Positions 42,707-51,671 of a stretch of DNA of 51,888 bases are shown here, piece by piece. The stretch's first letter is position 1. Each line of letters begins with the position of its first letter. The notes beneath the pieces are model-generated. The model worked only from the letters and a program-made list of their open reading frames with translations. It was not told the origin of the DNA and did not search any database. The position numbers were made by a program, and so were the translations under genes. The stretch is from Rhodobacter sp. (GTDB taxonomy: Bacteria > Pseudomonadota > Alphaproteobacteria > Rhodobacterales > Rhodobacteraceae). The stretch is from assembly GCA_020250445.1 (NCBI GenBank), contig JADCEF010000038.1, positions 1 to 51,888 on the forward strand, in the 5' to 3' direction.

Positions 42707-44449
42707 TCAGCGCATTTCCTCGACCGGGGTCACGCCCAGAATAGCAAGACCGGCGGAAATCACAACGCCTGTGGCCCGGACAAGGGCAATTTTCGCCTGA
42801 GACGTGGCCTTATTGTCCTGAATGAAGCGCAAGGTGGCATCGTCATTGCCCCGGTTCCACAGCCCGTGCAGGTCTGACGCCAGTTCATAGAGGTAGAACG
42901 CCACGCGGTGCGGCTCGTTGCCGCGCGCGGCAATCTCGACCAGACGCGGCCATTCGCCGATCTTGCGGGCCAGATCCAGCTCTGCCGCGTGGGACAGAAG
43001 GCGCAGGTCCGCCGCCGCCAGCGCGGCATCGTCGCAGTCGATGCCGGCCTCGCGCGCCTTGCGCAGCACGGAATTCACCCGCGCATTGGCATATTGCACA
43101 TAAAAGACCGGGTTGTCTTTCGACTGTTCCAGCACCTTGTCAAAGTCGAAATCCAGCGTGGCATCGTTCTTGCGCGTCAGCATGACAAAGCGTGTCACGT
43201 CCGCCCCCGCCTGTTCGACCACGTCGCGCAGGGTCACGAAGGTGCCTGCGCGCTTGCTCATCTTGAACGGCTCGCCGTTCTTCCACAGCTTGACCAATTG
43301 GATCAGCTTGATGTCCAGCGGCACGCGCCCGTTCGACAGGGCCGCGACGGTGGCCTTCATCCGTTTGACATAGCCGCCATGATCGGCCCCGAAAATGTCG
43401 ATCAGCGCATCAAAGCCGCGTTCGACCTTGTCGTAGTGATAGGCGATGTCGGGGGCGAAATAGGTCCAGCTGCCATCCGATTTCTTCACCGGGCGGTCGA
43501 CATCATCGCCGAAGGCCGTGCTGCGGAACAGGGTTTGAACGCGCGGTTCCCAGTCTTCGGGTTCCTTGCCCTTTGGCGGTTCCAGCCTGCCTTCATAAAC
43601 AAGCCCAAGCGCGCGCAGACGGTCGATGACCTTTTCGATCTGGCCCGTGCCGTACAGCGCCTTTTCAGACGAATAGACGTCCATCGTCACACCCAGCAGC
43701 GCCAGGTCATCGCGGATCATGTCCATCATCCGCCGGGACGCAAAGTCGCGCACCGTGACCAGCCAATCGGACTCCGGCCTGTCCAGAAGGGCAGTGCCGA
43801 AGGTTTCCTTCAGCGCCTCGCCCACCGGTACCAGGTAATCACCCGGATACAGCCCTTCGCGGATTTCCGGCTCCAGCCCGTTGGCCTCGCGGTAGCGCTC
43901 ATAGGCCGACCGGGCCAGCACATCCACCTGCGCGCCGCCGTCGTTGATGTAGTATTCGCGCGTCACGTCATGGCCGGTATAGGACAAAAGCCGCGCCAGC
44001 GCATCGCCGAACACCGCCCCCCGCACATGGCCGACATGCATCGGCCCCGTCGGGTTGGCCGAGACGAATTCGACATTCACCTTCTGCCCCCGCCCCAGGT
44101 CCGAGCGCCCGTAATCTGTGCCTTCGGCCAGAACGGCGCGGATCAGCCCCTGCCAGACCCAAGGGTGCAGCCGCAGGTTCAGAAACCCCGGCCCGGCCAC
44201 CTCTGCCCCGGCAATGCGCGGGTCGGCGGCAAGGCGGGCGGCCAGCGCCTCGGCGATGGTGCGGGGGGGCAGGCCCGCAGGCTTTGCCAGCACCATCGCG
44301 GCATTGGTCGCCATATCGCCATGCGCCGCATCGCGCGGCGGCTCCACCGTGACCGGGGCAAAGTCAAGCCCGGCGGGCAGGTGCCCGTCACGGGTCATCT
44401 GGCCCAGCGCATCGGTCACAAGGCGGCGGATATCGGCGAAAAGGTTCAT
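42707..44449 (-). CDS. argS: Arginyl-tRNA synthetase
   Basis: A 580-residue class I synthetase. The HIGH-type motif is in [17 protein letters not shown], and the catalytic region continues with [16 protein letters not shown]. The KMSKS-like site reads [13 protein letters not shown]. The C-terminal anticodon-binding domain ends near the stop. I use the ATG at 44449 ([10 protein letters not shown]), the usual N-terminus, instead of the longer frame to 44503. Confidence 0.95.
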   Translation of the reverse strand: MNLFADIRRLVTDALGQMTRDGHLPAGLDFAPVTVEPPRDAAHGDMATNAAMVLAKPAGLPPRTIAEALAARLAADPRIAGAEVAGPGFLNLRLHPWVWQGLIRAVLAEGTDYGRSDLGRGQKVNVEFVSANPTGPMHVGHVRGAVFGDALARLLSYTGHDVTREYYINDGGAQVDVLARSAYERYREANGLEPEIREGLYPGDYLVPVGEALKETFGTALLDRPESDWLVTVRDFASRRMMDMIRDDLALLGVTMDVYSSEKALYGTGQIEKVIDRLRALGLVYEGRLEPPKGKEPEDWEPRVQTLFRSTAFGDDVDRPVKKSDGSWTYFAPDIAYHYDKVERGFDALIDIFGADHGGYVKRMKATVAALSNGRVPLDIKLIQLVKLWKNGEPFKMSKRAGTFVTLRDVVEQAGADVTRFVMLTRKNDATLDFDFDKVLEQSKDNPVFYVQYANARVNSVLRKAREAGIDCDDAALAAADLRLLSHAAELDLARKIGEWPRLVEIAARGNEPHRVAFYLYELASDLHGLWNRGNDDATLRFIQDNKATSQAKIALVRATGVVISAGLAILGVTPVEEMR

Positions 44450-44514
44450 GGCGACGGTCCTGTCTGCTGCCCTGCCTCTGCCAGAGGGGCGCGCTTGCGT
44501 CAATGGCGGCAGGG

Positions 44515-45651
44515 TCAGCCGAACAGGCGCTGGTGTTCGGCCAGCGCAAATCGGTCGGTCATGCCTGCCACGTAATCGGCCACGATCCGCGCCAGCGCGG
44601 TTTCATCGGCAGCACGGGCAATGTCGGGCTGCCATTCGGCGGGCAGCAGCGCGGGACGGGACAGGAACAGCGGGAAGAGATCGTTGATCACCTGCGCCAC
44701 CCTGGCCCGTTCCTTCATCACCGAAGGGGCCCGGTACATCCGGGTAAACAGGAAACTGCGGATCACCTTCAACTCCTGATAGAGCGGCTTGGAAAAGCGG
44801 ATGACCGTGCCCCCCATGCCGCGGATATCATCCACCGACCGGGGCCGGGCCGCCTCCAGACGGTTGCGGGCCACGGCAATCACATCTTCCACCATGCGTC
44901 CGAAGACGCGGCGCAGCGCCTCGTGCCGCCGGCGCATCGGATCAAGGCCGGGATAGATCCTATCCACCTCGGCAAAGGCGGGACCGGTGACGGGCAGCCC
45001 CATCAGATCACCTTCGGTGAACAGGCCCGACCGCAGGCCGTCGTGCAGATCGTGGTGCGAATAGGCGACGTCATCGGCAATGGCGGCCACCTGGGCTTCG
45101 GCGCTGGCGTAGCTGTCAAGCTCCAGGTCCCATTCGGCATCGGCCTCGGCCAGGGCATAGGGCAGCGGGGCGGCCACCGGGCCGTTGTGTTTGGCAATGC
45201 CTTCCAGGCTTTCCCAGGTCAGGTTCAGCCCGTCGAAATCGGCATAATGCCGTTCCAGCCGGGTGACGATGCGCATGGCCTGGGCGTTGTGATCGAAGCC
45301 GCCATAGGGAACCATCAGCGCCTCCATCGCGTCTTCGCCGGTATGGCCGAAGGGCGTGTGGCCCAGGTCATGGGCCAGGGCGATGGCCTCGGCCAGATCG
45401 GTGTTCAGGTTCAGGACACCCGCGATGGTGCGCGCAACCTGCGCCACCTCGATCGTATGGGTCAGGCGGGTGCGGTAATAATCGCCCTCGTGTTCCACGA
45501 AGACCTGCGTCTTGTGCTTGAGCCGGCGGAAGGCCGAAGAATGGATGATCCTGTCCCGGTCGCGCTGAAAGGGCGAGCGGAACGTCGACATGCGTTCGGC
45601 ATGCAGGCGGCCGCGGCTGGACCCGGGGTGGCAGGCATAGGGGGCAAGCAT
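44515..45651 (-). CDS. dgt: Deoxyguanosinetriphosphate triphosphohydrolase-like protein
   Basis: A 378-residue HD-domain dNTPase. The motif [16 protein letters not shown] supplies the first metal His and [20 protein letters not shown] the HD pair. The protein has the shorter Dgt-like type-2 length common in alphaproteobacteria. It lies 65 bases upstream of argS and is divergent from the A-type Fe-S carrier gene. Confidence 0.93.
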   Translation of the reverse strand: MLAPYACHPGSSRGRLHAERMSTFRSPFQRDRDRIIHSSAFRRLKHKTQVFVEHEGDYYRTRLTHTIEVAQVARTIAGVLNLNTDLAEAIALAHDLGHTPFGHTGEDAMEALMVPYGGFDHNAQAMRIVTRLERHYADFDGLNLTWESLEGIAKHNGPVAAPLPYALAEADAEWDLELDSYASAEAQVAAIADDVAYSHHDLHDGLRSGLFTEGDLMGLPVTGPAFAEVDRIYPGLDPMRRRHEALRRVFGRMVEDVIAVARNRLEAARPRSVDDIRGMGGTVIRFSKPLYQELKVIRSFLFTRMYRAPSVMKERARVAQVINDLFPLFLSRPALLPAEWQPDIARAADETALARIVADYVAGMTDRFALAEHQRLFG

Positions 45652-45663
45652 GATGGCCTAACC

Positions 45664-45692
45664 TTGTGAACATCCGCGCCCGAGCCTATAAT
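45664..45692 (+). promoter_or_regulatory. Promoter of the A-type Fe-S carrier gene
   Basis: TTGTGA (45664-45669) and a perfect TATAAT (45687-45692) are separated by 17 bases, giving a start of transcription near 45699 and a short leader before the gene at 45726. Confidence 0.7.
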
Positions 45693-45725
45693 CACACAGG
45701 CAGCGAAAGGATACGAAGATTGTCG

Positions 45726-46061
45726 ATGCTGACACTGACGCTTCCGCCACGGGTCACGGACCGCGCCTTTGAACGGCTGGCAGAAATCGCGGCCGCCACG
45801 GGCGATACGCGCCCGCTGCGCATTGCGGTCGAAGGCGGCGGCTGTTCCGGCTTTCAGTATGACATCCGGCTGGACGTGGCCGGCCCCGATGATCTGGTGC
45901 TGGAAAAGAACGGTGCGACGGTGCTGGTCGATCCGGTATCGCTGCCCTTTCTGGAAAATGCGGTCATCGATTTTTCCGAAGAGCTGATCGGGGCACGGTT
46001 CGTGGTGCAGAATCCGAATGCCACCTCGTCCTGCGGCTGCGGCACCAGCTTTTCGATCTAG
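45726..46061 (+). CDS. erpA: A-type iron-sulfur cluster carrier, ErpA/IscA-like
   Basis: A 111-residue Fe-S carrier with the three conserved cysteines in GGGCSGFQYD and SSCGCGTSF. It delivers clusters to apo-enzymes. The annotated ATG is 14 bases from the AAAGGA ribosome-binding site (45706-45711), while an in-frame TTG at 45720 is at the ideal 8 bases, so the protein may be two residues longer. ErpA versus IscA cannot be settled by reading, but the monocistronic setting away from an isc operon favours ErpA. Confidence 0.87.
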   Translation: MLTLTLPPRVTDRAFERLAEIAAATGDTRPLRIAVEGGGCSGFQYDIRLDVAGPDDLVLEKNGATVLVDPVSLPFLENAVIDFSEELIGARFVVQNPNATSSCGCGTSFSI

Positions 46062-46132
46062 GGCCGGGCGCGCCGGGCTGGCGCGCCGTCACATGCGGGG
46101 ACTGTCCCTGCCGGTGCAGGAAGGGGACAGCG

Positions 46133-46909
46133 ATGAAAATCGCCACATTCAACGTCAATGGCATCAAGGCCCGGATCGAAACGGTAACGGCCTGGCTTGC
46201 GGCCAGCGCGCCGGATGTGGCCGTGCTGCAAGAGATCAAGTCGCTTGACGACGGCTTTCCGCGCGAGGTGTTCGAAGACCTCGGCTACCGGGTGGAAACC
46301 CACGGGCAGAAAGGGTTCAACGGTGTTGCGATCCTGTCAAAGCTGCCATTGGAGGATGTCTTGCGCGGGTTGCCGGGCGGGGACGGGGACGATCAGGCGC
46401 GCTGGATCGAGGCGACGGTGATCGGCGCAAGGGCAGTGCGGGTTTGCGGGCTGTACCTGCCCAACGGCAACCCGGCCCCGGGGCCGAAATATGACTACAA
46501 GCTGGCGTGGATGGAGCGTCTGCGCCAGCGGGCGCTGCTGCTGCTGGAAACTGAAGAGCCGGTCGTGATGCTGGGGGATTTCAACGTCATCCCGCAGCGC
46601 GAGGATGCGGCAAAGCCTGATGCCTGGCTGACGGATGCGCTGTTTCTGCCTGAAAGCCGCGCCGCCTTCCGCCGCATCCTGCATCTGGGCTTCACCGATG
46701 CTTTGCTGATGCTGAACCCCAACCCCGGCTACTCGTTCTGGGATTATCAGGCGGGCGCGTGGGAGCGCAACAACGGCATCCGCATCGACCATGTGCTGCT
46801 CAGCCCGCAGGCGGCAGACATCTTGCAGGATACGGGGATCGAGAAGGGGATGCGGGGCGGCGACAAGCCGTCGGACCATGTGCCGGTCTGGGTTGATCTG
46901 GCGGCGTAA
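46133..46909 (+). CDS. xthA: Exodeoxyribonuclease III
   Basis: A 258-residue AP endonuclease/3'-5' exonuclease. The order of motifs is MKIATFNVNGIKAR, VAVLQEIKSLDDGFP (metal Glu), RVCGLYLPNG, LGDFNVIPQ and SDHVPVWVDL (catalytic Asp-His). Length matches XthA. It is probably co-transcribed with the Fe-S carrier gene, 71 bases upstream. Confidence 0.95.
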   Translation: MKIATFNVNGIKARIETVTAWLAASAPDVAVLQEIKSLDDGFPREVFEDLGYRVETHGQKGFNGVAILSKLPLEDVLRGLPGGDGDDQARWIEATVIGARAVRVCGLYLPNGNPAPGPKYDYKLAWMERLRQRALLLLETEEPVVMLGDFNVIPQREDAAKPDAWLTDALFLPESRAAFRRILHLGFTDALLMLNPNPGYSFWDYQAGAWERNNGIRIDHVLLSPQAADILQDTGIEKGMRGGDKPSDHVPVWVDLAA

Positions 46910-46989
46910 GGGGGGATCGTCCCGAAGACGTACCGCAAAAGCCCGAGAGTCACCGCGCCGGGTGCCTTTTTGCAACAGACTTTTCTCCC

Positions 46990-47103
46990 GGCGGATTTCC
47001 GGACCTATGCGGCTGTGGAGACCCCCTTGCCTGCGGGCTTGCGCCCTTCGGCAATCGGACCCGGCAAACGTCCACTGGACGTTTGCTTTCGGGTCCTCTG
47101 GCG
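46990..47103 (-). repeat. R2 structured repeat copy 2
   Basis: Reverse-complement copy of 38935-39048, differing at four positions. The main hairpin is kept with a changed loop (GGT versus AGT), and the GCAA-capped second hairpin is identical. It begins 11 bases past the stop of the M20 amidohydrolase (minus strand), so it has the same orientation to its upstream gene as copy 1 has to dcd. It also lies 80 bases after the convergent xthA stop. Confidence 0.75.
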
Positions 47104-47114
47104 TCCCGCCCCCC

Positions 47115-48281
47115 CTACACCGCCGGCATCCGCGCCTCGACCATGCCCACATACCAGCTTGACCCGAACGGGATCGCGCTGTCGTCAAAGTTATAGGCGG
47201 GGTGATGCACCATCGCCGTGTCGCCATTGCCCAAGAAAATATAGGCCCCGGGACATTCGTTCAGCATGTAGCTGAAGTCCTCGGCCCCCATCAGCGGCGG
47301 CGTGTCCACGTCAACGGTGCCGGACACGGCCTTTGCCACTTCGGCGGCGTAAACGGTGTTCTCGGGCGCATTCATCGTCACCGGATAGCCGCGGCGGTAC
47401 TCCACCTTGGCCACCGCCCCCAGCGCCGCCGCCGTGCCGGTGACGATTTCCGTCACCCGGCGTTCGACGTAATCCTGCACGGCGGGGTCCATCGTGCGCA
47501 CCGTGCCCTTCATCGTCACCACCTGCGGGATCACATTATGCGCCGTGCTGTCGGTGGCCACCGTGCAAACCGAAACCACAACCTGTTTCAGCGGATCAAC
47601 CCCGCGCGAGGCGATGGTCTGCAGGGCAACGATGATATGGGCGGCGACCACGGTCGTGTCGATGCAGTCGTGCGGCTTGGCGGCATGGCCGCCCTTGCCG
47701 GTCACGGTGATGTCGAACTGGTCGGCGGCGGCCATCATCGCGCCGGGGCGGATCGCGAAATGGCCCACGGGAATGCCGGGCATGTTGTGCATGCCGTAAA
47801 CCTCCTGAATGCCGAAGCGCGTGATCATCCCGTCCTGCACCATCTCGCGCCCGCCGCCGCCGCCCTCTTCGGCGGGCTGGAAGATCACCACCGCGGTGCC
47901 GTCGAAATTCCGCGTCTCGGCCAGGTACCGGGCGGCACCCAGCAGCATGGCCGTATGGCCGTCATGCCCGCAGGCATGCATCCTGCCGGGATTCCTCGAG
48001 GCATAGCCAACCCCGGTCTGCTCGGTGATCGGCAGCGCATCCATGTCGGCGCGCAGCCCGATCACCCGGCCCGAGGCGGTATTGCGCCCCCGGATCACGC
48101 CGACAACACCGGTGCGCCCGATGCCTTCGACCACCTCATCGACGCCGAAGTCGCGCAGCAGGGCCGCCACCTTGCCTGCGGTGCGCTGCACATCGAACAG
48201 CAGTTCGGGATGTTCGTGGAAATCATGCCGCCAGGCGGTGATCTCGGGCAGAAGTTCGGCAAGGCGGTTTCTGATCGGCAT
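47115..48281 (-). CDS. M20-family amidohydrolase (hippurate hydrolase-like)
   Basis: A 388-residue metallopeptidase-fold amidohydrolase. Metal ligands are in LRADMDALPI, MHACGHDGHTAMLLGAA, the EEGGGGG loop, YGMHNMPG and MGAEDFSYM. The family removes N-acyl groups from amino acids (hippurate, N-acetyl, auxin conjugates). It lacks a signal peptide. It is divergent from the ThuA gene and has R2 right after its stop. Confidence 0.87.
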   Translation of the reverse strand: MPIRNRLAELLPEITAWRHDFHEHPELLFDVQRTAGKVAALLRDFGVDEVVEGIGRTGVVGVIRGRNTASGRVIGLRADMDALPITEQTGVGYASRNPGRMHACGHDGHTAMLLGAARYLAETRNFDGTAVVIFQPAEEGGGGGREMVQDGMITRFGIQEVYGMHNMPGIPVGHFAIRPGAMMAAADQFDITVTGKGGHAAKPHDCIDTTVVAAHIIVALQTIASRGVDPLKQVVVSVCTVATDSTAHNVIPQVVTMKGTVRTMDPAVQDYVERRVTEIVTGTAAALGAVAKVEYRRGYPVTMNAPENTVYAAEVAKAVSGTVDVDTPPLMGAEDFSYMLNECPGAYIFLGNGDTAMVHHPAYNFDDSAIPFGSSWYVGMVEARMPAV

Positions 48282-48459
48282 GACACGGTCCTGTCAGACT
48301 GGGATAGGGGTCAGGTTACGCCTTTCCTGCCGGGTCGCAATATGGTGCGCGGCCCTGTCGGCAGTGCGCGGCCCCCGCCCGGGCGTTGCGTTGCTTTCCC
48401 CCTGTCGCCGGGCGGCCCATTTGCTATCCTGCGCCCCGGACAACCAGCGGAGGGACATC

Positions 48460-49245
48460 ATGGCAATCAGGGCACTGGTCTGGGGCGAGAACGTTCACGA
48501 ACGCAGGAACAGGGTCGTGGCGCAGGTCTACCCGCACGGCATGCATCAGACGATTGCCGATGCGCTGAACACGGATTCCGCGATCCGCGCCGAAACTGCG
48601 ACGCTGGACCAGCCCGGCCATGGCATCACGCCGCAGCGTCTGGCACAGACGGATGTGCTGCTGTGGTGGGGCCATGCCGCGCATGGCGATGTGTCGGATG
48701 CGGTGACGGATATGGTCTGCAATGCGGTCTGGTCGGGCATGGGGGCGATCTTTCTGCATTCCGCGCATTTCTCCAAACCCTTCAAGCGGCTGATGGGCGC
48801 GCCCTGCAACCTGACCTGGCGCGAAGCGGGCGAACGCGAACGCCTGTGGCTGACCACGCGCAACCACCCCATCGCCGCCGGCCTGCCAGACCATTTCGAA
48901 CTGGAAAACGAAGAGATGTATGGCGAGCCCTTCGGCGTGCCGGAACCGCTGGAAACCGTCTTTGTCAGCTGGTTCCAGGGCGGCGAGGTGTTCCGCTCGG
49001 GCCTGACCTGGCGGCGCGGGGCGGGGAATGTGTTCTACTTCCGGCCCGGGCACGAAACCTATCCGACCTATCACGACGCCACTGTCCAGACCGTGCTGCG
49101 CAACGCGGTGAAATGGGCGCATAACCCGGCCCCCCGGCTGGCAGACCCCGGTGCGGCCCCCAATGTGCCGGTCGCCAAGGCACCGGAGCCGATCACCGAA
49201 CGCGGGCCGCGCCTGCATCATGATGGCGCGCCCGGCCTGCGCTGA
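48460..49245 (+). CDS. ThuA-domain protein
   Basis: A 261-residue ThuA-like protein (a class-I glutamine-amidotransferase fold named after trehalose utilisation). It opens MAIRALVWGENVHERRN and contains DVLLWWGHAAHGD, IFLHSAHFSKPF and FYFRPGHETYPTYHD. The start at 48460 has GGAGGGAC upstream. It is 18 bases before a Gfo/Idh/MocA oxidoreductase gene, a frequent pair in sugar or glycoside catabolism. The precise substrate is unknown. Confidence 0.87.
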   Translation: MAIRALVWGENVHERRNRVVAQVYPHGMHQTIADALNTDSAIRAETATLDQPGHGITPQRLAQTDVLLWWGHAAHGDVSDAVTDMVCNAVWSGMGAIFLHSAHFSKPFKRLMGAPCNLTWREAGERERLWLTTRNHPIAAGLPDHFELENEEMYGEPFGVPEPLETVFVSWFQGGEVFRSGLTWRRGAGNVFYFRPGHETYPTYHDATVQTVLRNAVKWAHNPAPRLADPGAAPNVPVAKAPEPITERGPRLHHDGAPGLR

Positions 49246-49263
49246 GCCCGAAAGGAATTCCCG

Positions 49264-50328
49264 ATGCCCGAAGATGTCCGCCTGCTGATCCTTGGCACCG
49301 GCGGCATGGCCAACACCCATGCCAAGGCTTTCGCCGCGATCCCCGGCGTGGTGCTGACCGCCGGGGTTGACACCCGCGCCGACGTGCTGGCGGCATTCTG
49401 CGACCGCCATGGCATCGCCCGGCGGTTCACCACACTCGATTCGGCCCTCGACTGGGGCGGGTTCGATGCCGTGGCCAATGTCACCCCCGATGCCGCACAT
49501 TTCGCCACAACGATGCCTCTCTTGGCGGCGGGGCGGCATGTGCTGTGCGAAAAGCCGCTGGCGACCAGCCATGCCGATGCCCTGGCCATGGCGGCAGCGG
49601 CGGCCGGGGCGGGCGTGGTCAACATGGTCAACCTGAGCTACCGCAATGTCCCCGCCCTGCAGGCGGCGGTGCGGATGGTGGCCGGGGGGGCCATCGGGGC
49701 GGTGCGCCATTTCGAGGCAAGCTATCTGCAAAGCTGGCTGACCCAGCCCGCCTGGGGCGACTGGAAGACGGAAAGCAAATGGCTGTGGCGGCTGTCTTCC
49801 GCGCATGGCTCCAAGGGGGTCCTGGGGGATGTCGGCATCCATATTCTGGACTATGCCACCTTTATCGCCGGGGCCGATCCTGCCGAGGTCTCCTGCCGCC
49901 TGACCACCTTCGAGAAAGCCGAGGGCGGGCGGATCGGCGACTATGTGCTGGATGCCAATGACAGTTTCACCCTGCATCTGGCGCTGACCAACGGGGCTGT
50001 GGGCACGGTTTCGGCCACGCGCTTTGCCACCGGGCATCTCAATGACCTGCGCCTGCGCCTTTATGGCGACAGGGGCGGGCTGGAGGTGCTGTTTGAGAGG
50101 GGCGAAAGCCGCCTGAATGCCTGCCTTGGGGCAAACATCGCCACCGGCACCTGGGCGGAAGTGCCGACGCCGGAGGTTCCCACGATCTACCGGCGCTTCA
50201 TCGACGCCATTCGCGGGACAGGTGCCGGCCAGCCCGACTTTGCGCGCGGGGCCGCCCTGCAGCAGGTGCTGGACCTGGCCGAGGCTTCGGCCCTGGCCGG
50301 GTGCCGCAGCTTGCCGGTTGCGGACTGA
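49264..50328 (+). CDS. Gfo/Idh/MocA-family oxidoreductase
   Basis: A 354-residue NAD(P)-dependent dehydrogenase. The Rossmann motif LGTGGMANTHAKAF is at residues 9-22, the conserved EKPLA is near 98, and a substrate-side motif GDVGIHILDYA includes the usual Asp/His pair. It probably works with the upstream ThuA protein on a sugar or cyclitol. A GAAAGG ribosome-binding site precedes the ATG. Confidence 0.88.
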   Translation: MPEDVRLLILGTGGMANTHAKAFAAIPGVVLTAGVDTRADVLAAFCDRHGIARRFTTLDSALDWGGFDAVANVTPDAAHFATTMPLLAAGRHVLCEKPLATSHADALAMAAAAAGAGVVNMVNLSYRNVPALQAAVRMVAGGAIGAVRHFEASYLQSWLTQPAWGDWKTESKWLWRLSSAHGSKGVLGDVGIHILDYATFIAGADPAEVSCRLTTFEKAEGGRIGDYVLDANDSFTLHLALTNGAVGTVSATRFATGHLNDLRLRLYGDRGGLEVLFERGESRLNACLGANIATGTWAEVPTPEVPTIYRRFIDAIRGTGAGQPDFARGAALQQVLDLAEASALAGCRSLPVAD

Positions 50329-50566
50329 CGGGCGCGGCGCGGGCAGGTCTTTTCCGGGGGGGCTGCCTGCCAGTGTTCGCCGCCTGACAGAAGCCTGACA
50401 GAAGGTTGCCGGTCTGCCTCAGCCGTGCCCCCGGTTGCCTGGGCGACGGTCCGACCTGCGGCGTTGCGAACCTTCCGGTCGTTCGCACCCGCGCTGTCGT
50501 CGACGTGATCGGCAGAAGGCCGACGATGGCGTGTTTCCACGCCTCTGTCGGGTCCGCATGGCCGCG

Positions 50567-50977
50567 CTACCGGGCAGATGCCGAAAGGCTCTTCAGCACG
50601 GCCAGTGCTTCCATTGCCCGATCCTCCGGGACGAAGACATGGTCGTGCCGCGCGGCGGCGATCATGTTACAGGGAATGTCTGTGGTGCCGAGTGCGGCAG
50701 AGACGGCTGCCGTCAGCCCCACGCCAGCAAGGGACGAAAAGACCTGCAGCGTGATCTGGCACATCGGCAGTTCAACCGGCAGACCCTCCGCCTCGGCCAG
50801 ATCAACTGGCACAAGAACCGAAACACCCTCCGCCTCACGGAAAAGACATATCGCGCCGTCGCTGATCGCGGTTGAAAGCGGCAGATCATTCAAAGCGCAG
50901 AAAACGAAGCGGCCCGGCTGCAGTTCCGGCGCCATGCCGGCAATCATTGCCAGACGATCTTTGACGGGTTCCGGCAT
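50567..50977 (-). CDS. ACT-domain protein (DUF2241-like)
   Basis: A 136-residue protein starting MPEPVKDRLAMIAGMAPEL with two ACT-like segments (FVFCALNDLPLS, ITLQVFSSLAGVGLTAAVS and PCNMIAAARHDHVFVPED). This matches small ACT proteins of unknown function that probably bind an amino acid. AGGAGG lies 7 bases before the ATG at 50977. The R1 repeat copy C begins 37 bases upstream, so the promoter must lie within the repeat. Confidence 0.83.
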   Translation of the reverse strand: MPEPVKDRLAMIAGMAPELQPGRFVFCALNDLPLSTAISDGAICLFREAEGVSVLVPVDLAEAEGLPVELPMCQITLQVFSSLAGVGLTAAVSAALGTTDIPCNMIAAARHDHVFVPEDRAMEALAVLKSLSASAR

Positions 50978-51013
50978 CGACGCCTCCTGACATCTGCGGC
51001 GAATATAGTGCCC

Positions 51014-51580
51014 GACAGGGTAGTGAAGAAGCAATCCAACCGCCTGCCAGCCGACAAGATTTTCCCGATCCGGGGAAAGGGATTGGCCCTTCGGGCAGGA
51101 TCAGGAAACGCAGCGCTTTTCCACCGCCCGCGCGCGACGGTGTCCGGCAGACCGGCGGGTCCGGGAACGGCAGAGGCCAGCGCCCGCCGGGGGCGGGGCG
51201 GGCGCTGGCCGGGGGCTTTGGCCCCCGGCTGGTCAAGGGGCAGCATGGCACTGTGGCAGGGGCGATGGCCCCTGCCATTCCAGCGGTGAAAGTGCCCTCA
51301 CTTCTCCGGGCGGGATGAGGAAGCACGACCCGCGTTTCCCCGCCCATGCGCGATGGAGCCCCGCAGACCGGCAGGTCCGGGAATAACAGCAGGCCAGCGC
51401 CCGACCCGGCGGGTGCAAAGCACCCGCCGGGGGCGGGGCGGGCGCTGGCCGGGGGCTGTGGCCCCCGGCGGGCGTTCTGCACGCGCACCGCATTACTGCG
51501 GCGATTGCCCCGGCCAGACCGACCGGAGCCTGCGGAGGACGTTCCTGTCTTCCAGCCAGCAGCCCATGGATGCTGTCCCT
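51014..51580 (+). repeat. R1 repeat copy C, internally duplicated and interrupted by an IS
   Basis: The left terminal repeat is degenerate (GACAGGGTAGTGAAGAAGC, 51014-51032). The sequence then follows copy A (reverse strand) through the block GGATCAGGAAACGC. The core hairpin occurs twice: arms 51175-51186/51199-51210, and again 51392-51403/51439-51450, each followed by CCGGGGGC...GCCCCCGG. The right part aligns to copy B (CCAGACCG, CAGCCCATG) until about 51580, where the IS256-like element begins instead of the terminal repeat. Confidence 0.6.
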
Positions 51581-51671
51581 GATCGTAGTGTAGGTTCTGG
51601 GTGAGGTGGTCACCGGCGATGTTCGGTTAGGGTCTGGTTGCTTACGCCAACCTGGACCGGAGATTCCACCG

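Noticed and set aside
47202-49124. Plus-strand open frame of 640 codons
   Set aside because: It is antisense to the M20 amidohydrolase, then out of frame in the ThuA gene. No domain is recognisable.
50329-50566. Short open frames on both strands between the Gfo/Idh/MocA and ACT genes
   Set aside because: No recognisable product; only a weak GGCAGG/CCTGCC inverted repeat near 50342-50371, too poor to call.
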